Made by a program: the position numbers and the translations under genes. Below the pieces are notes generated by a model. That model was not told the origin of the DNA. It made no database searches and saw nothing but the letters and a program-made list of their open reading frames with translations. Below are positions 1 through 18,100 of a stretch of DNA of 64,000 bases, one piece after another. Source of the stretch: Aptenodytes patagonicus (Eukaryota; Chordata; Aves; Sphenisciformes; Spheniscidae); NCBI RefSeq assembly GCF_965638725.1, contig NC_134982.1:4894126-4958125 (forward strand). The letters are read 5' to 3'. The stretch's first letter is position 1. The number at the start of each line of letters is the position of its first letter.

Positions 1-239
1 AGCTGTGCTCCTTATTAGAAAATACGCCATAAAAACGCATCTTCTGAGCCAAATCTTCTAAACAATTACCAAGGAACCACCGTTATGGTTAATTATCATC
101 CCTGATAATTGCTTTTGCAATTGATAATTGATACTGCTTTATTTTAGCAATAAAGCGCAAACGCACGAGGCTTAAACGGGTTATTTAAATCAACGTGGGT
201 TTTTTTTTTCCCAGGCAGTTTTACCGCATTTGAAGCGAC
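1..239. other. AT-rich flank upstream of the ATP5F1A CpG island
   Basis: No gene is visible here. The stretch is AT-rich and contains a short palindrome at 91-110 (arms AATTATCA and TGATAATT around a 4-nt spacer) followed by another AATTG/TAATTG run. In mammals HAUS1 lies head-to-head with ATP5F1A, so HAUS1 would be expected to the left on the minus strand. No HAUS1-like coding segment can be read on the minus strand within the window, so its first exon is probably outside. Confidence 0.5.
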
Positions 240-465
240 GGCTGAAATAACCAGCACGTCCCCAGCCCCCCGGCTGCCCCACGGCCTTCGCTCCCCGCCC
301 CCCTGCGCCTCACACCGGCCCCTGCCCACCTCACGCCCCCCAGCCCCGCCGCCGCCGCCGCTCCCCTCCCCTTCCGCCCGCCGAGGGCCATTTCAAGGGC
401 ACCTGCCGCAACGGGGTGTTTTTCTGAAAGCCCCGTTTCGGCCTTTTTTTTTTTTTAAATTATTT

Positions 466-496
466 TATATATATATATATATATCTATCTATATAT
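466..496. repeat. (TA)n/(TCTA)n microsatellite
   Basis: An uninterrupted TA dinucleotide run is followed by TCTATCTATATAT. It sits at the edge of the CpG island about 240 bp before the ATP5F1A start codon and may be length-polymorphic. Confidence 0.8.
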
Positions 497-729
497 CCCC
501 TCAACGCACAGAGGCGCAGGGAGGAGGAAGCCGCCAGGACGCCTGAGGTGGCCGGGAGCGACGGGGGAAGCACTTCCTGGCCGCGCCCCGCCCCGCGCCG
601 TGGGCGTGGCCTCGCCGCCAAAAGGGGCGGAGCGTGCCGCCGCCATTTTGTGGAGAGAGCGCGGGGCCGGCAGCAGCCTCCCGTCTGCTTCTGTCTTCTC
701 CGGAGGAGCCGCCGCCCGCCGCCGCCGCC

Positions 730-8222
<7,493 letters not shown>

Positions 8223-8327
8223 ACTCTTTAACTGTTCGAACAGACCAGGCTGTTGTCGTGATCCCGTGCTCCAGTTCCATCAAAGACTTAAAAGTATGTG
8301 CGACTTGAATGTACAGATCTCAATGAG

Positions 8328-8333
8328 AATAAA
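8328..8333 (+). terminator. ATP5F1A: AATAAA polyadenylation signal of ATP5F1A
   Basis: AATAAA lies 106 nt after the stop codon (TAA 8220-8222), giving a short 3'UTR with the cleavage site probably near 8345-8355. The following sequence is T- and GT-containing. No better signal occurs before it. Confidence 0.85.
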
Positions 8334-8355
8334 AGTTTCCATGTAAAAAGGCATG

Positions 8356-10057
8356 TATATTCTGTTCTAAATTACTGCCTTTCTGGCTGGCTACTTGAGC
8401 AACACATGCCTTTAAAACCACAGAGTTAAACTCCCCCGGACACACGCTGAACTCTGAAAAATCAGGAGCCATCTTAACTGTTGGGGGATCAAACTCCCCT
8501 TAGAAGAACGAGTAGGGGTAGCAGTTGGATTCTGTGGCTAAGGCTGCGGTTCCCATCGAGACAGAGCTGAGGGTCGCTCTTGCAGTTTTTATCCTTTTCG
8601 CTAGACAGCTGATCTCGGAGAAAGGCATACAACTGGGGAAGCAGTTTACGCTGTCTTGTCATGGGTGGTAACTAGCTGGACCTCAGAGTACTCTTTAACA
8701 GTCTGATACTGTGACAGAGTATTTCTTAGAATTGCTGCGTGAGGTACAAGATTTGCCAGTGTTAGAACTTCTATCTGGGATGTGGGGAAGTTCAGTTTAA
8801 AGTCGCTCCACTTCGTGTGGTGTATTCAACTTTGCCTGGTATGCTGGAACTTGGTCCTTAATCCTCGGGGAGCCTCTGCTCCGCAGTTAGCTGTGATCAG
8901 GACTTCTGCTGAGGCTGTTCACTCCGTCCCCAGTTAAATTCCTTCACAGGAGCATCCTGCCTCCAAGTTCAAACCTGCTGTGTTACAAGCAGCTGGAAAC
9001 ATTTCATCTAATCCTTTCACGCAGTTCCAGGCTAACAGGCTTCTCTGTTAATGCCTTGAGTACTTAGAGAGTGTGAGCTCTTGCTTCTGCAGCACAGGAA
9101 AAAATAAACACTTTTTTTTTTTAGTCCAGAACTGGCAGACACCTTTCTGGGAAGAGCTGGCATGTTCGAACGGTGCTGTGCACCTGGAGGAGGGCTTCCT
9201 GTGGAGTTCCTCTTGTCTTTCACTATCTTGTTTCTTCTTCACGCAGCTCCAGGTGGCTGGGAGGCTTCACAGGCATGGGAATACGGCGGCGGAGCCTTTT
9301 TGCTCTGGCTGCCCTACATCACGTGTCCCTTCCAGCACAGCTTTTACACCTTGCTACTCTGTTCTTGCACAGTGACCGAACCCCGGTTACTTGTTGGCGT
9401 CGCCATGTCATGTTTTACTTACGTGCTGCTGTAGTTAGAAGGCACCAAGCTCAGGAGTGTCTTAGTCCAAAATTGCAGAGAGATGTATTTGTTTCTGGTA
9501 ATGGATAAATATTCCAAAGTTCTGATTTCTGCCCTGTTGCTGCTGTGACATAGGAAGGTGATAATTTCCTCATTAAAGCACCATGTGGTAAATAAGTCCG
9601 GTCAGGCAAAAGGGGGGAGGGGCTGGTTTTGAGGGATCAGTCGCAAGTCCCAAAAAGTGCTGTGGGTTGCTCTGGCCGCGGGGTGGTGCTGGAAAGCAGA
9701 GAAACAGCGAGTGGCTGGTGATGGTGTGGATCTGTGGTGAGAGTTTTCTGTTGGCTCTTCTGTTGTGAGCATGCATGGGGTCATCCCACTAAATCAGCTG
9801 AAGAGCTGATCCAGAAAATCACAGAAAGATCCCAGAAACATGCTGTTTCAGCACGGTGTCCTGTGACATGTAGCTGCCAGCGTGGTGGTAACACCTGCCC
9901 TCTGTGCAGGTGACGCCAAAGCTGTGATGTGTGGCTGTTGCTGCAGAGCTGATGATGACAGTTGCGTATGCTGCCCTGAGCTGCTGTGCCTTGATCCACG
10001 CTGCACTGTCCTGCTCGCTTTGGGTCTCAAACCCACTTGGGCTTACAGAGTAGTTTC
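8356..10057. other. Intergenic, no recognised gene
   Basis: Sequence between the ATP5F1A polyadenylation site and the long CR1. Open frames of 60-111 codons occur but have no recognisable motif, no splice support and no family resemblance. There is no CpG island, tandem repeat or tRNA-like structure. Confidence 0.6.
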
Positions 10058-10296
10058 ATAGAATCACAGAATGGTTTGGGTTGGAAGGGACCTCTAAAGG
10101 CCATCTAGTCTAAGCCCCCTGCCGTGGGCAGGGACATCTTCAACTAGATCAGGTCGCTCAGAGCCCCGTCCAGCCTGGCCTGGAATGTTTCCAGGGATGG
10201 GGCATCCACCCCCTCTCTGGGCAACCTGGGCCAGTGTTTCACCACTGTCGGTGTAAAACATTTTCTTCCTTATATCTAGTCTAAATCTACCCCCCT

Positions 10297-12641
10297 TTAG
10301 TTTAAAGCCATTCCCCCTTGTCCTACCCCGCTACAGGCCCTGCTAAAAAGTCTGTCCCCATCTTCTTTATAAGCCCCCTTTAAGTACTGAAAGGCTGCAA
10401 TAAGGTCTCCCCGGAGCCTTCTCTTCTCTAGGCTGGACAACCCCAACTCTCTCAGCCTGTCCTCATAGGAGAGGTGTTCCAGCCCCCTGATCATTTTTGT
10501 GGCCTCCTCTGGACCCGCTCCAACAGGTCCGTGTCTTTCTTATGCTGAGGACCCCAGAGCTGGATGCAGTGCTCCAGGTGGGGTCTCACCAGAGCAGAGC
10601 AGAGGGGCAGAATCCCCTCCCTCGACCTGCTGGCCACGCTGCTTTGGATGCAGCCCAGGATACAATCGGCCTGGGCTGCTAGGTATCCGGTCCACCCATC
10701 AAGTCCATACCTCTCCAGTTTAGAGAGAAGGATGTTGTGGGGGACCGTGTCCAAGGCCTTACAGAGGTCCAGACAGACGACAGCTGCAGCCCTTCCCGTG
10801 TCCACTGCTGTAGTCACTCCATCATAGAAGGCCACTAGGTTGGTCAGGCAGGACTTGCCCTTGGTGAAGCCATGCTGGGTGTCACCAATCACTTCCTTAT
10901 TTTCCATGTGCCTTAGTATAGCTTCTAGGAGGATCTGTTCCATGATCTTCCCAGGCACAGGGGTGAGACTGACTGGCCTGTAGTTCCCCGGGTCTTCCTT
11001 TTTCCCTTTTTAAAAATGGGGGTTATGGTTCCCCTTTTCCAGTCAGTGGGAACTTCACCAGACTGCCATGACTTCTCAAATACGATGGATAGTGGTTTAG
11101 CAACTTCATCCGCCAGTTCCCTCAGGACCCACGGATGGATCTCATCGGGTCCCATGGACTTCTGCACCTTCAGGTTCCTTAGATGGTCTCGAACCTGATG
11201 TTCTCCCACAGTGGGTGGCTCTTCATTCTCCCAGACCCTACCTTTGCCTTCAGCGACTTGGGTGGTGAGGCTCAAGCACTTGCTGGTGAAGACTGAGGCA
11301 AAAAAGTCATTGAGTACCTCAGCCTTCTCCATGTCCAGGTAACCAGGTCTCCCGTTTCCTTCCGGAGAGGGCCCGCATTTTCCCTTGTCTTCCTTTTATC
11401 CCCAACGTACCTATAGAATCTTTTCTTGTTGCCCTTGATGTCCCTGGCCAGATTTAATTCTATCAGGGCTTTGGCTTTCCTAACCTGATCCCTGGCTGCT
11501 CGGACAATTTCTCTGTGTTCCTCCCAGGCTACCTGTCCTTGCTTCCACCCTCTGTAGGCTTCCTTTTTGTGTTGGAGTTTGTCCAGGAGCTCCTTGTTCA
11601 CCCATGCAGGCCTCCTGGCGTTTTTGCCTGACTTCCTCTTTGTTGGGATGCATCGCTCCTGAGCTTGGAGGAGGTGATCCTTGAATATTACCCAGCTTTC
11701 TTGGGCCCCTCTTCCCTCCAGGGCTTTGTCCCATGGTGCTCTGCCAAGCAGATCCCTCAAGAGGCCAAAGTCTGCTCTCCTGAAGTCCAGGGCAGTGAGC
11801 TTGCTGTGCGCCCTCCTCGGTGCCCTAAGGATCTTGAACTCCACCATTTCGTGGTCACTGCAGCCCAGGCTGAGCTGAGCTTCACATTCCCCACCAGCCC
11901 CTCCTTGTTGGTGAGAATAAGGTCCAGCACAGCACCTCTCCTCATTGGCTCCTCCACCACTTGGAGAAGGAAGTTTTCATCAACGCATTCCAGGAACCTC
12001 CCGGATTGCTTATGCCCTGCCGTGTTGTCCCTCCAACCGATGTCGGGATGGTTGAAGTCCCCCATGAGGACCAGGGCTTGTGAGCGTGAGGCTGCTCCTA
12101 GCTGTCTATAGAGGGCCTCATCCACTCAGTCTTCCTGGTCAGGTGGCCTGTAGCAGACCCCCACCGTAATGTCACCTGTCCCTTCCCTCCCTTTAATCCT
12201 GACCCATAAGCTCTCGGTCGGCTCCTCATCCATCCCCAGGCAGAGCTCCATGCACTCCAGCTGGTCATTGACATAGAGGGCAACACCCCCTCCTCATCTC
12301 CCCTGCCTGTCCTTCCTCAAGAGCCTGTATCCCTCCATCCCAACACTCCAGTCATAGGAGCCGTCCCACCACGTCTCCGTGATGCCAATAAGGTCGTAGC
12401 CCTGCAGGCGTGCGCACGTCTCTAACTCCTCTTGTTTATTCCCCGTGCTACGTGCGTTTGCATAGAGGCGTTTAAGTTGGGCCCCCGATGAAGCTGTCTC
12501 CCTGGCTGGAGTTCCTTTGTGCTGCTCTTCAGGCGCTCTCCTGCTGACCTGTGATCCTTCTCCAGGCTCTGGGCATCTAGTGCTGGCCCTGGCATCCAAC
12601 TGGTAGGAGTGGGATGGATTGAGGTTCCCCTCCCCCGGCAT
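10297..12641 (-). pseudogene. CR1 ORF2 (endonuclease-reverse transcriptase), inactivated
   Basis: Begins at an ATG (12641) two bases after the ORF1 stop. The apurinic-like endonuclease part is recognisable by the NARS, ITETWWD, GDFNHPDIGW and SDHEMVEF stretches. The later segments resemble the reverse-transcriptase N-terminus ([23 protein letters not shown]), then [13 protein letters not shown] and [19 protein letters not shown]. Breaks: in-frame stops at 12294-12296 and 12126-12128; frame changes near 11830-11870, 11320-11345 and 10955-10990; and a deletion near 10678-10690 that joins the segment after DGW directly to the C-terminal region. That deletion removes roughly 110 codons, including the block that should hold the catalytic F/Y-A-D-D motif. 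The product cannot be an active polymerase. Confidence 0.9.
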
Positions 12642-12643
12642 CT

Positions 12644-13735
12644 CTAGTTTAAAGCCCTCTTCACCAGCTTGGCAAGCCCATGACCAAAGATGCTCTTCCC
12701 CTTCTCTGGCAGATGGACCCCGTCAGCCCCCAGCAGACCAGGTTTCTCACAGCGAGTCCCATGGTCTAAGTAGATGAACCCCTGGCTGTGGCACCAGTCC
12801 CGTAACCATTTGTTGACTCGCCAGATTCGACTGGCCCTTTCAAACCCCTTCCCTTTGACCGGCAGGATCGATGAAAAATCTACCTGCGCTCCTGGATCCC
12901 TTACCGCTGCTCCCAGGGCTCTGTAGTCCTTCTTGATAGTCCCCAGACTGCTCCTGGCTGTGTCACTGGTGCCCATGTGAAACAACTGCAGTGGATAATA
13001 GTCAGTGGACTGTACGAGGCTCGGTAGCCTCTCGGTGACATCCCTGATGCGAGCCCCCGGTAAGCAGCACACCTCTCTAGAGAGTGCATCCCGTCGGCAA
13101 ATGGGTGCCTCCGTACCGCTCAGAAGAGAGTCACCTACTACTGTCACCCGTCGCCTTTTCTTAGTGGCGCTGGTTGTTACACGGGGGGCAGATCGGGCTG
13201 CATTACTTGGCTCCAGCGCCTCTCCTGGTGTGACCCGTCTTTCCTCTTTGGCCTGCAGAGCAGTGAAGCGGTTCTGCAAGGGCACCTCAGGCTTCGGGGG
13301 AAGTCTCTTCCTCCTGCTGGTCCTCGCCTTCGCAACCGTCCATTCTTCTGCATTATTGGCCCCCCCGCTCCCTTCTGTGTGTGGAGTTTTTGGCTGTTTG
13401 GCCATGGGCTGCGGGTCCACTGCAGACTGCACTTGGAACCAGCTATCTAGATCCTTCTCTGCCTCCCTGATATTACGCAGCCTTCTCACGGCCTCCTGCA
13501 GCTCAGCCACCTGCTGCAGGAGGTCCTCCACCTGGGCACAGCTTTTGCAGGCAGGTCTGCTGCCTGTCCCTGCCCCAGGAGAGAGGTCCAGGCACTCCCT
13601 GCAGCCTGAGGTCTGCACTGCAGCCTCTCCCTTCAGCAGTTCCGTCTGCGTGGAGGCATCAGCCGCCGCTGGGGTAGATGGTGCAGACCCCCCAGCTGGA
13701 GCCGTGGCCTTTACCCTCAGATGAGTGCCCGCCAT
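12644..13735 (-). CDS. CR1 ORF1 protein, 363 aa, open reading frame intact
   Basis: A single uninterrupted frame from ATG (13735) to TAG (12644). Order of features: Ala/Thr-rich N-terminus; a Cys cluster at 45-66 (CREC...CKSC) that could bind zinc; a leucine-rich coiled coil at about 66-95; a basic linker; then an SGNH/GDSL esterase-like domain from about 195. The last has block I GDSL with S203, a block GTSD at 255-258 where GTND is usual, and block V DGVH with D338 and H341. CR1 ORF1 proteins are RNA-binding chaperones with an esterase domain. The Asn-to-Ser change in the third block removes a residue that normally helps form the oxyanion hole, so catalysis is doubtful. The call as CR1 ORF1 rests on position, domain order and the adjacent ORF2. 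Confidence 0.88.
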   Translation of the reverse strand: MAGTHLRVKATAPAGGSAPSTPAAADASTQTELLKGEAAVQTSGCRECLDLSPGAGTGSRPACKSCAQVEDLLQQVAELQEAVRRLRNIREAEKDLDSWFQVQSAVDPQPMAKQPKTPHTEGSGGANNAEEWTVAKARTSRRKRLPPKPEVPLQNRFTALQAKEERRVTPGEALEPSNAARSAPRVTTSATKKRRRVTVVGDSLLSGTEAPICRRDALSREVCCLPGARIRDVTERLPSLVQSTDYYPLQLFHMGTSDTARSSLGTIKKDYRALGAAVRDPGAQVDFSSILPVKGKGFERASRIWRVNKWLRDWCHSQGFIYLDHGTRCEKPGLLGADGVHLPEKGKSIFGHGLAKLVKRALN

Positions 13736-14170
13736 TCTGCCTCGAGGGTCAGGTAGGACGAGTGCCCTTGACCTTTGCCGATGGTCACAGAACGGTGCCT
13801 GGTTCCTGGGTTACGTGTACTCCAAGTCTCCCACTCGGCCGTGGAATGCCCCCCCTTCGAAGAGGCGCCCTCCCTGTGTGCCCTCCCACGCGAACTGACG
13901 TGCCATGCCCTGCGTGCCCGTCCTGGTCGTGGTGCTCCTGGTTGCTGGCGCTCCCTGGGGCTGCCTTTAGTGGGAGTGCAGGGTGGCCGCCGTTACTCCT
14001 GGCCCTGCTCACGCCTCACCAGCCGCCCTGGTGAGAGCTGGCGGGTCCCTGCGCTCCCCGGGGGGTTTCCCCGGCTCAGGAAACCCCCCTGTACGCTGCG
14101 ATCCCCCGCTCCGCTGCGGGACGCGCCTGCGCAGGAGCTGATCACCTCTGCGATCTACCTGTCCTAAAGC

Positions 14171-14700
14171 GCGCCCTTCCAGCGCAGTTAGACCAGACGG
14201 AGAAAACTTGAAGATTTATTGCAGGATTCACACCTCGGAGCGTTTGGTGTGTTTGCAGCTGGGCAGATTTGATTCAGATCTGAAACAAGAGACGTGACAC
14301 TACCTCTGCTGACGGGTCGGGAACTGCAGCCGCGAACACTGAAGGCAAAATCCATGCAAACCTGCCTTCATCAGTATAAACCTCAGAAACGTTTGCCAAG
14401 TGGCGGTGGCCTCAGGCCACAACTGAGCAGATTTATTTCAGTAAGTGGAAAATGCCTTTTTTTTTACGCTACTGGGCTGCTTTAGCTGTCCCCGTGCTAA
14501 AGCAGAGGCCGCGGCTTAGGGCAGCGGGTGTGATTCGGGCTTTCCGGCACGCAGTGTCCTCTCTCATCCGCTTTCACCTTTTTTAAGAACCGCTCAGAGG
14601 TCGCTCACCCAGCGTCTCGTCCCGGGCAGCGTCCCCTGATCAACTGGGGATAAGAACAGGACGCGTATGGTGAAACCTTCCCAAAATACTCCGGCGACCT
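14171..14700. other. Intergenic spacer between CR1 and the PSTPIP2 CpG island
   Basis: Mixed-composition sequence. No gene, repeat or structured RNA is recognised. GC content and CpG density rise from about 14550 into the PSTPIP2 promoter. Confidence 0.5.
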
Positions 14701-15024
14701 CCGGCCAAGCCAGGCGGGGAAGGTGCTGCGTGGGGAAGGTGCTGCGTGGGGCAGGGCCGTGCAGCCGCCGACCTTCGTTGCTCACCCTCCGCTCCGTCTT
14801 TCCTTCGTGAAACCGTGCGGGTCAAGCGGGTTCGACCGTCGCTAGCGGGTTTCTCCCCGTGGGGCGGCGATACCGTGCCTCGCACCCCCGCCGATCTCAC
14901 CCGTCTGCCACGGGAAGAGGTGCCCTCTGCAGCGGCACGCCCCGCTCCCCAAACCCGCAGGGACCCAGGAGCGCCCAGCCGAGCTCCAAGCGGCGGGCGG
15001 GGGTGGGTGTAGCCATGCTGGTTT

Positions 15025-15060
15025 TGGGGGGGGGGGGGGAGGGGGGGAAGAGGGGACGGG
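15025..15060 (+). repeat. G-run, potential G-quadruplex
   Basis: An almost uninterrupted guanine run broken by single A and AA/GA interruptions, with at least four separable G-tracts, about 95-130 nt upstream of the PSTPIP2 start codon on the coding strand. Confidence 0.7.
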
Positions 15061-15153
15061 ACTGGGTGGGGACACGGCGCCGCGGGGTGGGACCGGCGGG
15101 ACGGGGCCGTGCCGGGAGCGGCGGCGGAGCGCGGCGGCGGCGGCGGCGGCAGC

Positions 15154-15186
15154 ATGCGGGAGGCGCGGTTCAGGGACCACTTCTGG
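15154..15186 (+). CDS. PSTPIP2: PSTPIP2 coding exon 1
   Basis: Eleven codons ([11 protein letters not shown]) followed by GTGAGC at 15187. The short first exon, ending at the F-x-x-x-F-W start of the F-BAR domain, corresponds to the mammalian exon 1. The start was chosen because it is the first ATG in frame with exon 2 and lies inside the CpG island. Confidence 0.9.
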
Positions 15187-18100
15187 GTGAGCCGGGGCAC
15201 AGGCGGGACCGGGGGCAGCGGGGAAGGACCCGGCCGGAGCCGGGGGTGGCGGTGGGGGGTGTCACAGCCGGAGGCAGGGGGGGTGTGTGTGTGTGGTGTC
15301 ACCTCTCTCCGGCCAGAGTTGGCTCCAAAGCCGCCTTCATGGTCCTGGGGTGCCTTTGCTGAAGGCTCTGAGCATCCCCCGGCAGGCACTGCCCCCGGTC
15401 CACGCATGTCCTGAGAGCTGTGGCTTTGCAACCTGCCCCGTGCAGCCAAAATATGCCCCGGCGAGCTGCCGCTGCGCTGCTGGAGGAAGCCGGTGCCAGG
15501 CTGAGGGTTTGATAGTATTAATTGGTCACCCGTGAATTTCTTGGAGGCACCATGGCCAAAAAGGGTCTTTTGATGTCAACCTAATCCCGGACGGGGAGCG
15601 AGTCCGTCCGTGTGCTGCTGCCGCCGAGCTGCGGGAAAAAAGCCACGGTTTGGGGAAACCCACAATTTATTCTTTTGAGTCTGAACTGTGCTTTCGGGAA
15701 TGGAGAAGTGCTGAATAGCCGCTTATGTGCTGCAGAGCACTGGCACTGTGGCTGCTCAGTTCCTCTTGGTGTGCGGGCCTTCGTTCCAGGTACTGGCAAG
15801 CAGGAAATAAATTACAAAATTTTGTCTTTTGGGGCTGAAAATCCCCGGCTGTGAATGGCGCTCAGGGTTTCCCAGACGATGCCTGGGAAGCAGCTCCTGT
15901 CTTGCAGGACGGGGGGGAAGGTGCATGGGCCCCGGGAGGAGCGGGCGCCGGGTTTGGGGCTCCTGCGTGTTGTGGAATGAGAAGGGTTAATGCAGAGCAC
16001 CGGGCTTGTCCAGCATCGTTAGCGTGTTATCCGGCGTAGCGCCGTCAAATATGTAAATCCCACATAGGTATCGAACCTGACTTGGAAAATGAAGCCAGCT
16101 TTGCAGCCGACAGCCATTTCTCAGCTATTCGTTGCCCGAGAAATTTCCACGGTGCTCCCTTTGCTTTGCAAATGTGCAGGAGGGGAGGGGTTCGAGGGCG
16201 GTGGCAGCATCCCCTTGGCTGGGGGGAATAGCTGCGATGCCAGGAGAGTTGAGTAGACATGGTTTGTCACGCTTCAGTGGCGCATTGGATTGAAGAAGAG
16301 GTCCTCGCCATGGGGCTGGCTTCGGCTAGCGCTGCCCGGTTTGTTCCTCTCTGTGGCGTGGTGCTTTCTGAACGAGGATCCTGGAGGAGGGGGCTCGGTG
16401 GGAGAAAATACCGGGGCAGGAGCTGCCCCAAGCCCCGAAGGCGAGGAGGAGCCGGGACGTTGCATGGCATGCTCATGCCTGCCCGGTCCTTTTTATAGCA
16501 AGCATGACTATTTACTGAATAATCCTCTTGCTGAGCCCAAAACTATTGGTGTTGCCGGGGATTTTGCTTAGCTTTTTCCTTTCTGAAGCCTGTGTGCTTC
16601 AACTCCCCCCTGACTGACGTGCCTGGGGCAGGCAGCTGGGGCGGAGGTTGGATGGGAGCGTGATGGACGTGACTCAGTGGAGAGATCGAGGCCCTGCTGC
16701 GGTCGTTTGGCCCATGGAAAAGGCAGGTACCACCCCTAGCAGCCTCCATGCCACGTACCGCTGACTGTGCATCAGCTGCGAGGGCTGGGAGGGAGGGGGG
16801 AAACGAGACACGGGCAGAAAACCCCAAATTTAGACGAGGTGCGGAAGGCTGCTCGTCCGGCTTCGGTTTGCTGTTAAGTGCTGTGAGGGAGCGCAAACTT
16901 CCTCCTGCAATTTTTCCTCTTCAATTACTTCACTTAAGCCAAAAGGGAAGGGGAACTCTTTGCCGAAGCAAGTGATTTTGCAGTGGTCAGGACAGCCCGA
17001 TGGGAAAGGGGAGATTCTGGGAGGGTCGCAGGGGAGGGATGCTCCAATTGATGGGACAAAGTCTAAAAAATAACCTTTAGCTTTAAACCCCGGCAGTTCT
17101 GGCTTCCTTGGTGGGGTGCGTGTCTATCTTTTCCTGCACTGGAACCTGGTCCCTGCCGAAGTTCATGGAGCGATGCTCATGATGCGCTGTGTCGGGAAAG
17201 CACATTGAGAGTTTGCTCTCTGCATTTGAGTTTGCTCGTGCTTTTAGGTCTCAGCACAAGATGATAATTTCCCTTAAATAAAGGGGTTTGCTCTTTCGCA
17301 TCCTACCGCGGCTCCTGCTCGCCCGGGGGCCGAAGTCTGGAGATGTCCGAAGCTGCACGTGAGGGCCAGCGTTGCCCTGAATGCCCCCGCTCACGTGATG
17401 CTCTCTCCCGCAGCCTGTGCTGCCTGCAGCTGCCTGCAAAAGAGCTGTGCAAAAATAAAAATGCGCCGAAGGTCATGTTTGTTTCTTCTTGCCCTGCCTG
17501 TAGCGATTGCTGCGAGTTGAGCAAGTGCGGGGTTTTGTTTTCATTTGTTTTTGCAACCTGCTGTTCTCCTTTCGCGCTACGAGGTCCCTTCGTTCACTTT
17601 AATAATTTTCTTGGTACGTGCCTGGTTCTCCCCAAGCCTGTTCTTGCAGAGTATTTCGGGTAACCCGACAGCAAAGCTTTGGGTCTCATCATTGGGTCCT
17701 TGCAGGCACCTGTAAAACTACGTGGGAAAAATAGAAATGATGATAATGCTAAAACACACTTTAAGTCTGGTGTATTGGCTAACAGCTTGCAACTTGGGGA
17801 GTGGATTCTCAGTCATTTTGCTTTTAATGAGACAGAAATAATAGCTCTGCTCTCTGCAGCGTGTTCCAGGGTGCATTAAAAAGAAGTATTTGGTAAAACA
17901 TTAAAAAAAAGCGCAAATAATGCTGAAGACTGAGACCTGCTGACTCTCACCAAGGTTGGTCTGGTCAAGCGATTTTTGAAAATAAGACTCAGGTATCTAA
18001 ATCTTTTAGGTACTCCCAAATATTTATTTGTCATGCCAAGAAAAAGTGATGCTGCTGAAAGAATCCATGGCTCAGGCAAGTCATCTGCAGTAAAAGCTGC

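Larger units (their letters stand above)
10058..14040 (-). mobile_element. Long CR1 LINE retrotransposon with 5'UTR, ORF1 and degraded ORF2
   Basis: A CR1-family non-LTR element inserted in minus orientation. Its 3' end at 10058 carries the CR1 tail (two ATTCTRTG 8-mers on the minus strand) and the conserved CCNAACC region next to it. Going 5' it contains the ORF2 3' part, the ORF2 endonuclease region, a complete ORF1 (12644-13735) and a GC-rich 5'UTR-like segment to roughly 14040. The exact 5' limit is uncertain and could reach about 14170. Most genomic CR1 copies are severely 5'-truncated, so a copy reaching the 5'UTR is uncommon. It lies between ATP5F1A and PSTPIP2 and interrupts neither. 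Confidence 0.93.
14700..15300 (+). promoter_or_regulatory. PSTPIP2: CpG-island promoter of PSTPIP2
   Basis: CpG-dense sequence surrounds the first coding exon. It includes a long guanine-rich run at 15025-15060 and a CGG-repeat tract at about 15119-15149 directly before the ATG. There is no TATA box. The GC-rich 5'UTR is expected to be strongly structured. The start of transcription cannot be placed precisely. Confidence 0.7.

Noticed and set aside
466-496. TATA box for ATP5F1A
   Set aside because: It is a TA microsatellite about 170 bp upstream of the likely start region, not a positioned core element.
1-600. First exon of HAUS1 on the minus strand, expected from mammalian synteny
   Set aside because: No minus-strand frame in this stretch resembles the HAUS1 N-terminus; the available frames are GC-rich or AT-rich noise.
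9073-9508. Overlapping + strand frames of 90-111 codons as an intergenic gene
   Set aside because: No start context, motif, splice pattern or family resemblance; likely random frames.
13005-13724. 239-codon + strand frame
   Set aside because: It is the antisense shadow of the CR1 ORF1 on the minus strand.
14825-14850. tRNA-like B box (GGGTTCGACC)
   Set aside because: No A box at the right distance and no cloverleaf can be drawn; similar isolated GTTCGA words occur at about 9165 and 16188.
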